From UBA6624 sp964343345 [NCBI: uncultured bacterium] (GTDB lineage Bacteria; UBP7; UBA6624): a stretch of DNA of 38,513 nt. Position 1 is the stretch's first letter. Every line of letters begins with the position of its first letter. The translations under genes were made by a program, and so were the position numbers. The notes beneath the pieces were generated by a model. That model ran no database searches and had not been told where the DNA came from. It was given only the letters and a program-made list of their open reading frames with translations. The stretch is from the NCBI GenBank assembly GCA_964343345.1, contig CAYFJE010000001.1, forward strand, positions 1 to 38,513. The letters are read 5' to 3'. Positions 8,207 to 14,680 of the stretch are shown here, one piece after another.

Positions 8207-9385
8207 ATGAACAAAGATTTTGTTTCAGAAGCTAAAAAAATAGAAAAATGGGTTATTGAAATCAGAAGAGAGATTCATAAACATCCAGAAATTATGTACG
8301 AAGAAGTCAAGACAAGTGAATTGATAAGGGAAAAACTTGATGAAATGGGTGTTGATTATGAGTATCCAATAGCTAAAACAGGTATTTTGGCTCAAGTTGG
8401 GACAGGTTCTTCCCCTTGTATTGCTCTTAGAGCAGATATGGATGCACTCCCAATACAGGAAGAAAACGATCTTGATTTTAAGAGTGTGATCGATGGAAAG
8501 ATGCATGCTTGTGGTCATGATTGTCATGTTGCAATGCTTTTAGGTGCTGTGAGGGTCTTTAAAAAACATGAAAAAGAAATAAATGGAACGATTAAATTTT
8601 TATTTCAGCCAGCAGAAGAAGGTGGGGCAGGTGGTTTAAAGATGACAGAAGAAGGCGTTTTGAAAAATCCGAATGTAAAAAGTATTTTCGGATTGCATGT
8701 TTGGCCAACTTTGCCAACAGGTTCAATAGGTGCAAGAAGTGGAACTTTTTTGGCTTCTGCAGGTTTTTTTGAAATCGTTGTAAAAGGGAGAGGGGGGCAT
8801 GCAGCAATGCCTAATCTTTCAATAGATCCAATAACTGCAACATCGCAAATAATCAGTTCTCTACAGAATGTTGTTAGTAGAGAAATAGACCCTTTGGAAC
8901 CTGCTGTTTTGAGTGTCACTTATGTGAATGGGGGGAAAGCACACAATGTCATTCCAGAATTTGTAAAAATTGGGGGGACCATCAGGTCATTAACTTTTTC
9001 AGGTCAAGAAAAGATTCAGAAAAGAGTAGAAGAGATTACAAAAAATATTTCAATTGCACATGATTGTGAGGCTGAGGTTGCCTTCCCTGGTCATGTTTAT
9101 CCACCTACAGTCAATGATTCCAAGCATTGGGAAATGATTAAGGAAAAAGGAAAAAGTATTTTTTCAGAAAATATTGTTGAACTCGATCCTGTCATGGGAG
9201 GAGAAGATTTTTCTTATTACACACAGGTTTGTCCAGGTTGTTTTGTTGCTTTGGGAATAGGTAATGAAGAAAAAGAGACAACTACAAGTGTACATAATCC
9301 AAAATTCAAAGTTGACGAAGACGCTTTACATCTCGGTGTTGCATTACATCTTCTTATGGCTACTGAGGCTTTGAATGGTTTTTGA
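8207..9385 (+). CDS. M20D family amidohydrolase/carboxypeptidase
   Basis: Zinc hydrolase of the amino-acylase, hippurate hydrolase and IAA-amino-acid hydrolase group, which cuts N-acyl amino acids or similar amides. Metal ligands are visible as ACGHDCH (Cys102, His104), QPAEEG (Glu137, Glu138), GLHVWP (His164) and a late HNPKF. The dimerisation domain starts around residue 180 (FEIVVKGRGGHAAMP), and MGGEDFSYY follows near 330. The length of 392 residues is typical. I place the start at ATG 8207. A GTG at 8204 is in frame, but the GGAGG at 8198-8202 would then be too close. The substrate is unknown. It may be co-transcribed with nadE, and it overlaps the next gene by 11 bases. Confidence 0.9.
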   Translation: MNKDFVSEAKKIEKWVIEIRREIHKHPEIMYEEVKTSELIREKLDEMGVDYEYPIAKTGILAQVGTGSSPCIALRADMDALPIQEENDLDFKSVIDGKMHACGHDCHVAMLLGAVRVFKKHEKEINGTIKFLFQPAEEGGAGGLKMTEEGVLKNPNVKSIFGLHVWPTLPTGSIGARSGTFLASAGFFEIVVKGRGGHAAMPNLSIDPITATSQIISSLQNVVSREIDPLEPAVLSVTYVNGGKAHNVIPEFVKIGGTIRSLTFSGQEKIQKRVEEITKNISIAHDCEAEVAFPGHVYPPTVNDSKHWEMIKEKGKSIFSENIVELDPVMGGEDFSYYTQVCPGCFVALGIGNEEKETTTSVHNPKFKVDEDALHLGVALHLLMATEALNGF

Positions 9386-10295
9386 TTACAGAAATGCTTA
9401 TAGGTATCCTGGGAAGGGCCATTGGTTTGATTTTTGGAATTGTAGAATTTTGATTCCCGAAAAAAAGAAGTGGTTTTTTCTAATGCCTCACATAATTTCA
9501 ACACCTTCAAAAAAGAAAAGTTTTTTTTATTTTTGTTCTTCTCAATCTGATGTAGAGATGTTTGAAATTCTAGAAGATATTAAAGCTAGCGAAAAGAATG
9601 CAGATATAAGGTGGAAGGATAATTTGTTTTCTTCAGAAAAAATAAAGATACATGAAAAAGGTTATGAGTGGGATTTTTCAATTGATTCTATTTGTTCAGA
9701 TGGTACTGAAAGAGGAGAAGATTTACGAGCATTTAATGTAAGGGAGAAACTTCATTTAAGGAATTTGTCTTTCATACATAGGGTTCCTACAATGAAAGGT
9801 TATGCCAATGGCTACATCAAGAATCCTGAAGAAAAGATAAATCTTAACAATGCTATTGTCTATCAGGCTAAAAACCATGGACCAGATTTTCCTGATTCTT
9901 GGACATGGCTTCATGTCAATTTGATGCCACAATTTCCAAATGCATCTTTTGAGATAGGCACAATGCCTGGAACAAATGATGTCGAGGGGATATTTAGATG
10001 GACTGAAAGAGAAAAGACAAAAGTTCATGCAAGCTTTTTAGGAGACCAAATTTTTCTTGAAGAGAGGAAAGATGATTTCATTTTTTCTGTAAAAGATAAA
10101 AACGGTGCAGAGGTTATTGAAGGAAAGGCTTTTCATGGAAAGAAAAAAGAAATCAACTTCCCCAGACCAAATGGAGGGATTTTTTCGACACCTGAGTCTT
10201 TCGATGGCTATGTCTCTGGGAGTTATTTGGGAAACTTTTTTGAATCCGATTACCCTGCATTGGGGAAAGGTTTAAAAAAAGAAATAGAGGTTTAG
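9375..10295 (+). CDS. Tocopherol cyclase/CrtC-like protein
   Basis: A 306-residue protein that I place, with moderate confidence, in the tocopherol cyclase/CrtC (AttH-like, double lipocalin fold) superfamily. The clue is the block GYANGYIKN followed by IVYQAKNHGPDFPDSWTWL (about 155-184). It parallels the tocopherol cyclase pattern G.A.G.I ... Y.EKNWG..FP..W.W, with His in place of the Trp. The opening WFDFWNCRILIPEKKKWFFL also resembles the first strand block of that fold. Known members cyclise prenylated quinols or hydrate carotenoids; this substrate is unknown. No signal peptide is evident. It overlaps the amidohydrolase by 11 bases and is followed 12 bases later by a flavin oxidoreductase and then a desaturase, which suggests lipid or isoprenoid chemistry. 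Confidence 0.62.
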   Translation: MVFDYRNAYRYPGKGHWFDFWNCRILIPEKKKWFFLMPHIISTPSKKKSFFYFCSSQSDVEMFEILEDIKASEKNADIRWKDNLFSSEKIKIHEKGYEWDFSIDSICSDGTERGEDLRAFNVREKLHLRNLSFIHRVPTMKGYANGYIKNPEEKINLNNAIVYQAKNHGPDFPDSWTWLHVNLMPQFPNASFEIGTMPGTNDVEGIFRWTEREKTKVHASFLGDQIFLEERKDDFIFSVKDKNGAEVIEGKAFHGKKKEINFPRPNGGIFSTPESFDGYVSGSYLGNFFESDYPALGKGLKKEIEV

Positions 10296-10307
10296 AATTA
10301 GTAGGTT

Positions 10308-11654
10308 ATGGATTTTGATAAAGATTTCATTCCTGACAACTATTATGACTTTGTAGTAATAGGAGGAGGTCCAGCAGGAGCTGTTTTCTCGTCCTTGGTT
10401 GCGAAAGAAGGACATAAAGTTTTGGTTCTTGAAGGTTCTAAGTTTCCAAGATTTTCTGTTGGAGAGATAATTGCCCCAACTGCAATATGGAGAATCTGGC
10501 ATCGTTTAGGTGTTACAAAAAAAATGCTTGATCCTTTGTTTATAAAAAAATGGGGAGCTGGATGGATTACCCCTAATGGAACTCAATTCAATTTTGACCA
10601 AGATGTGCATCCTGATGACCATAGATGTCATGCTCATGTTTATCAATTAGACAGGGCTGTTTATGATGAGTTTCTTTTAGATCATTCTAGAAAAAATGGA
10701 ACTGCCGCTCTTGAAGAAGCCAGGGTTGAGGATCTTCTTTATGATGAAAATGGAAAAATGAATGGCGTTTCTTTTTCAAGGCATGGTAAGAAGTTCAATG
10801 TTAATTGCAAGCTTGTTGTCGATGCAAGCGGCAGAGCGAATTTTATACCTAGAAAACTAGGGTTAAGGATGGAAATTGAAGAACTTCATTCTTTTTCATG
10901 TTTTGCTCATTGGAATGGATGTAAAAGAGACAAAGGGATACATGCGGGCGATGTTAGGTTACTTTTTACTGAAAATAATCTTTGGTATTGGTGGGCTCCT
11001 TTAAAATCGCCAAAAGCTTCAATAGGCATTGTTGCAGACAAGAATGTTCATTGGGAGGAATATGCAAAAGACCCTGAGGCATTTTATGAAAAATGGGTTT
11101 CTAATCATCCATTTGTTAGAAAAAGAATAGCAAATGCAACAAGGATAACTGGATTTGAAGCTGTTAAAAACAAAATAAACCAGGCTTCAAAGGATTCTGC
11201 TTTACTTTGTAACTTTCATGCAAAGTCCTCAAAAGCCGTTGGAGATGGTTGGGTTTTAATTGGAGATACACTTGGTTTTGTTGATCCTGTTTTTTCTGCA
11301 GGTCTTCATGTTGTTCATGGTTCAGGAATGATTCTCGCTGATGCTGTTCTAAAAGGTTTAAAAGAAGGGGATCTTTCTGAAGAATATTTAGAAAAGGAGT
11401 ATCATGAAAAATACAAAAATGAATTTCAAGATGTTCTTTTCCATATTCAAGGATGGGCTCAACTTTACTACAATCCAAAACTTGTCGATATGTTTTTGAA
11501 GTGGGGAAACAAATATCCACACATAAGGGATATGTACATTAGAACTTTTATTGCTTTTGAGAAAGATGCAATTAAAGATTTTAGCAAGTTTTTCTTGAAA
11601 TTTTTTAAAAACACATCTCATAAAAGCGGTTTGAAACTTTCTGTTAAAAAATAA
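10308..11654 (+). CDS. FAD-dependent oxidoreductase (GGR/halogenase-like)
   Basis: Flavoprotein of the geranylgeranyl reductase/flavin halogenase type, 448 residues. The FAD-binding GGGPAGAV lies at 20-27, followed by PRFSVGE (48-53), a family signature. Another flavin-binding block is GDTLGFVDPVFSAGLHVV (319-336). HVYQLDRAVYDEFLL (110-124) matches the common hVdRa.fD.lLL element. FIKKWGAGW (78-86) contains Lys80/81 where phenolic halogenases place their catalytic lysine. LWYWWAPL (225-232) only partly matches the GWxWxIP halogenase motif. It may therefore be a reductase, dehydrogenase or halogenase acting on a lipid or prenyl chain. A TAGAAT hexamer overlaps the previous stop codon (10293-10298), nine bases before this ATG. 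Confidence 0.82.
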   Translation: MDFDKDFIPDNYYDFVVIGGGPAGAVFSSLVAKEGHKVLVLEGSKFPRFSVGEIIAPTAIWRIWHRLGVTKKMLDPLFIKKWGAGWITPNGTQFNFDQDVHPDDHRCHAHVYQLDRAVYDEFLLDHSRKNGTAALEEARVEDLLYDENGKMNGVSFSRHGKKFNVNCKLVVDASGRANFIPRKLGLRMEIEELHSFSCFAHWNGCKRDKGIHAGDVRLLFTENNLWYWWAPLKSPKASIGIVADKNVHWEEYAKDPEAFYEKWVSNHPFVRKRIANATRITGFEAVKNKINQASKDSALLCNFHAKSSKAVGDGWVLIGDTLGFVDPVFSAGLHVVHGSGMILADAVLKGLKEGDLSEEYLEKEYHEKYKNEFQDVLFHIQGWAQLYYNPKLVDMFLKWGNKYPHIRDMYIRTFIAFEKDAIKDFSKFFLKFFKNTSHKSGLKLSVKK

Positions 11655-11659
11655 TAAAA

Positions 11660-12508
11660 ATGTCTCAAAAAGTTAAATCTTTTTATAACGATTATTTGGA
11701 ACATTCGTACCCTTTCTTGATGAGGTTTCTTATCATAATAAAACCTTTGTTTGTTTTGTTTGCAATTTTTTATTCTTTGAAGGATTCTTCAAATTTAGTT
11801 TTTCACTGGTCCATTTCTTTAATCGTTTGTTTTTTTATGATTGTTTTTGGGACTGATATAGGTTTGCATCGATATGATGCCCATAAAGCATTTGAGACCT
11901 CTTACCCCAAAAGGCTTTTCTTGCTTTTCTTTTCAATACCTTGTATGAGCGGTAGTCCTCTTCACTGGGCTGTTGTTCATAGGAAGCATCATGCTGAATG
12001 TGATGGGGAGGAAGACCCTCATTCTCCACATACTATACCATGGTGGAAAGTTTGGTTCTATTTGCATCCAGCATACGAATTCATTCCTTCAGAAAATAAA
12101 AAATATTTTAGAGGTCTAATTTCAGATAAAACTTACCAATTCACTCATGCCTATTATTTTCCACTTGTCTTTGTGTATGTTTTATTAATTTGGAGTTTCT
12201 TTGGTCTTGAATGGGTCCTTTTTGGAATGCTTGTACCTTCTGCAATTGTTGATATACAGATGGCTTGTGTAAATGTTATTTGCCATGTCTATGGTTATGA
12301 AAATTATAAAACTGGAAAAAATTGTCATTCGAAAAACAATTGGTTTGTTCATCTTCTAACATTTTTTTCATTTGGCTTGCATAATAACCATCATTGGGAT
12401 CCTGGAAATCATAGAACTTCAAAGAAGAAAGGAGAGGTTGATCTTTCTGCCTGGATAATAGAGCTTTTTTTCTTGCCAAAAGAAAAGCAAGCAAAATCCT
12501 TACGATAA
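11660..12508 (+). CDS. Acyl-CoA/fatty acid desaturase
   Basis: Membrane di-iron enzyme that places a double bond in an acyl chain; it resembles delta-9 acyl-CoA desaturases. All three histidine boxes are present: HRYDAH (70-75), HRKHH (107-111) and HNNHH (241-245). Hydrophobic helices lie around 22-40, 47-66, 84-98, 165-184 and 185-205, in keeping with four membrane spans. The 282-residue length is usual for the short bacterial form without a cytochrome b5 domain. The ATG lies five bases after the flavoprotein stop, so this is the third gene of a probable lipid-modifying set. Its 3' end overlaps the converging hydrolase by nine bases. Confidence 0.9.
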   Translation: MSQKVKSFYNDYLEHSYPFLMRFLIIIKPLFVLFAIFYSLKDSSNLVFHWSISLIVCFFMIVFGTDIGLHRYDAHKAFETSYPKRLFLLFFSIPCMSGSPLHWAVVHRKHHAECDGEEDPHSPHTIPWWKVWFYLHPAYEFIPSENKKYFRGLISDKTYQFTHAYYFPLVFVYVLLIWSFFGLEWVLFGMLVPSAIVDIQMACVNVICHVYGYENYKTGKNCHSKNNWFVHLLTFFSFGLHNNHHWDPGNHRTSKKKGEVDLSAWIIELFFLPKEKQAKSLR

Positions 12509-13219
12509 AGCTTCGTATCCTTTGACCATTTTTTCCGCAAAGTCTTTTGGATTTTTAGTGAATGGGGCATGTCTTGATTTAAATTCAAACAGGCAACTTT
12601 TTTTTGCTGTTTTTTGAACCCATTTTGCTTGATTTAAGGGGTTGATTTTGTCATAAACCCCATGCATTAAAAGTATAGGTGCTGGAAAGTTTTTTATTTT
12701 TTCTCCAAAATTTGCGTCAAACATATCCCACCTGAGATTTTTTAAAAGTCCTTCATCTGTGTTTTTGCAAGTTTTTATTATCGAGTCAATTTCTTCTCTT
12801 TTCCAAAAAATCTTCATTTCATTTAAGGTTGGTGTTATATGCCTTATTGGATTTTGAAAATAATTCATTATTCTTTTTTCAAGGACCTTTTTAGGTGTTG
12901 AAGATGTTTTTTCTGAAGGAGATCCATTTATAAAAGAAACTACCTCTATACCCATTTTCCCATATTTGTTTATTGTGTTTTGAAGAAGAAAAGAGCCCAT
13001 TGACCAACCTCCAACTAGCATAGGTTTTTCTTTTGATATATATTTTTTAAGCCAAGAGCTCAGCCCCTCCAGGTTGTTTGGTTTTGGTGCCTTTTTGCCA
13101 TGTCCAGGAAGGGTTGGTGTTAGTACCTCCCAGTTTTTTGGAAAGTGTTTAATTAAAGGGTTCCACGTAATGCCACTCATTCCAGAACCATGAATCAAGA
13201 CACATTTCACTTTTTTCAC
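12500..13219 (-). CDS. Alpha/beta hydrolase, BioH-like
   Basis: A 239-residue single-domain alpha/beta hydrolase. The oxyanion strand reads VLIHGSGMSG (7-16). The nucleophile elbow is GWSMGS, giving Ser73. The acid is probably Asp190 in MHGVYDKINP, and the histidine is His217 in SRHAPF. GWSMGS and the short cap resemble BioH, the pimeloyl-ACP methyl ester esterase of biotin synthesis, but no other bio gene is in the window, so the substrate is open. The start is GTG, preceded by AAGGAT and, six bases away, by the -10-like hexamer TAGGAT. The 3' end overlaps the desaturase gene by nine bases with no terminator between them. Confidence 0.85.
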   Translation of the reverse strand: MKKVKCVLIHGSGMSGITWNPLIKHFPKNWEVLTPTLPGHGKKAPKPNNLEGLSSWLKKYISKEKPMLVGGWSMGSFLLQNTINKYGKMGIEVVSFINGSPSEKTSSTPKKVLEKRIMNYFQNPIRHITPTLNEMKIFWKREEIDSIIKTCKNTDEGLLKNLRWDMFDANFGEKIKNFPAPILLMHGVYDKINPLNQAKWVQKTAKKSCLFEFKSRHAPFTKNPKDFAEKMVKGYEALS

Positions 13220-13225
13220 ATCCTT

Positions 13226-13231
13226 ATCCTA
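13226..13231 (-). promoter_or_regulatory. -10 hexamer for the BioH-like gene
   Basis: TAGGAT read on the minus strand, ending exactly six bases before the GTG start at 13219. That spacing would put transcription start on the first base of the start codon, giving a leaderless mRNA. I see no convincing -35 element. The intervening AAGGAT could alternatively be a poor Shine-Dalgarno. Confidence 0.4.
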
Positions 13232-13243
13232 GAGTTAAATGTT

Positions 13244-13249
13244 TAGAAT
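13244..13249 (+). promoter_or_regulatory. -10 hexamer for gcvT
   Basis: TAGAAT followed by CAATTC and the gcvT ATG, a six-base gap that predicts a leaderless transcript. No Shine-Dalgarno sequence is present, which supports leaderless start. It sits back to back with the hydrolase hexamer inside a 36-base divergent intergenic region. No clear -35 box is visible. Confidence 0.45.
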
Positions 13250-13255
13250 CAATTC

Positions 13256-14317
13256 ATGTTAAAAAGAACTCCTTTATTTGGTGTGCAATCTCGATTAAAT
13301 GCTAAATTTGGACCATTTGGAGAATGGGAAATGCCGCTCTGGTTTCCAGAAGGAATAAAGAGAGAAGTTCTTGCTGTGAGAAACGAGGCAGGCATTTTTG
13401 ATGTTAGCCATATGGGGGAATTTTTAATTTCAGGGAGAAAATCTTTGAAATTTTTACAAAACTTATTAACCAACGACCTTTCGAAAATAGAAATAAACAA
13501 AGCACAATACAACCTCATGTTAAACGATGAAGGAGGTGTTATAGATGATCTTATTGTTTATAGATTAGGTCTTGAGGAATGGAGGCTTGTCGTAAATGCT
13601 TCAAATGTGAATATTGACAAGGATTGGATTTGTAAAAATCTGATTTCAGATGTAGATTTCAGAGATGAAAGCGAAGACTGGGGTTTGATTGCTGTTCAAG
13701 GTCCAAAAAGTGAAAAGGTGTTAAAAAGCCTTTCTTGCGATATTGAAAATTTGAGAAGGTTTGAATTTAGAAAAACTGAAATAAATGAAACCAAGGTAGA
13801 AATTGCAAGAACTGGATACACTGGAGAAGATGGTTTTGAAATTTTTGTCAGGCCTATGGAAGCTTCAGTCTTGTATGAAAGTTTTCTCGAACTGGGTTTG
13901 TGCCCAGTTGGACTAGGGGCAAGAGATGCACTCAGGCTTGAAGTTTGTTATCCTCTTCATGGACATGAAATTGGTTTGGATATCAACCCTCTTCAGGCTG
14001 GATTAGGCTGGGCTGTCAAATTCGACAAAGGGTCTTTCATTGGAAGAGACAGTTTGCTTTCCTACAGAGAGAAAGATGAAAAAAGAGAAGTTTTTGCTCT
14101 TTTTCCTGAAGTGCCAGTTAGAGAAGGGTCTGAGGTTTATTCAAACAAGTCTTTGATTGGAAGGGTCACGAGTGGTCTTTTTTCCCCAACTCTAGAAAGG
14201 CCGATAGCATTGGCTTTGTTGGACAATACTGTGAAAAAGAATGAAGAACTTGTAATTAAAAAAGGAAAAAGGTTTAAGATTGCTAGGTTATGCAAAAAAC
14301 CTTTTTACAGGAGATAA
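13256..14317 (+). CDS. gcvT: Glycine cleavage system T protein
   Basis: Aminomethyltransferase: moves the one-carbon unit from the H-protein aminomethyl arm to tetrahydrofolate and releases ammonia. It is 353 residues, within family range. Key segments are FDVSHMGEFLISG (45-57), GGVIDDLIVYRLG (94-106), EIARTGYTGEDGFEIFV (about 182-198) and LGARDALRLEVCYPLHGHE (about 220-238). The ATG at 13256 has no Shine-Dalgarno but lies six bases after TAGAAT. It leads the operon gcvT-gcvH-gcvP-lplA with gaps of three bases or overlaps. No glycine riboswitch could fit in the 36-base region upstream. Confidence 0.96.
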   Translation: MLKRTPLFGVQSRLNAKFGPFGEWEMPLWFPEGIKREVLAVRNEAGIFDVSHMGEFLISGRKSLKFLQNLLTNDLSKIEINKAQYNLMLNDEGGVIDDLIVYRLGLEEWRLVVNASNVNIDKDWICKNLISDVDFRDESEDWGLIAVQGPKSEKVLKSLSCDIENLRRFEFRKTEINETKVEIARTGYTGEDGFEIFVRPMEASVLYESFLELGLCPVGLGARDALRLEVCYPLHGHEIGLDINPLQAGLGWAVKFDKGSFIGRDSLLSYREKDEKREVFALFPEVPVREGSEVYSNKSLIGRVTSGLFSPTLERPIALALLDNTVKKNEELVIKKGKRFKIARLCKKPFYRR

Positions 14318-14320
14318 TTT

Positions 14321-14680
14321 ATGCTATATTCAAAAACACATGAATGGTTTGATGAAGATTCGAAAAAGGTAGGCATTACAGACTATGCTCAGAAATCTTT
14401 AGGGGATTTGACTTATATTGAAATACTTGTTGAAGATGGTGATGAAATCTCAATTGGCGATGAGATTGCAGAAATAGATAGCGTCAAAACAAGCGAGGTT
14501 GTTTATTCTCCCGTTTCGGGAACCGTTTGCGAGATAAACGATTCTTTAGAGGATGACCCTTCCATCGTTAACTCTTCTGCAGAAGAGGAAGGTTGGCTCA
14601 TTTCTTTTTCAGAATTTGACAAGCATGAAGAGTTGATGACGAATTCTGATTACGAGGATTACAAAAAAGAAGATCATTAA
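14321..14680 (+). CDS. gcvH: Glycine cleavage system H protein
   Basis: Lipoyl-carrying shuttle protein of the glycine cleavage complex. The 119-residue product begins MLYSKTHEWFDEDSKKVGITDYAQ, the standard H-protein start. The lipoylated residue is Lys56 in EIDSVKTSEVVYSPVSG. GWLISF near the C-terminus is also conserved. A Shine-Dalgarno AGGAGA lies about seven bases before the ATG. It is three bases from gcvT and shares one base with gcvP (TAATG). The lipoate ligase at the operon end is the probable modifier of Lys56. Confidence 0.97.
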   Translation: MLYSKTHEWFDEDSKKVGITDYAQKSLGDLTYIEILVEDGDEISIGDEIAEIDSVKTSEVVYSPVSGTVCEINDSLEDDPSIVNSSAEEEGWLISFSEFDKHEELMTNSDYEDYKKEDH

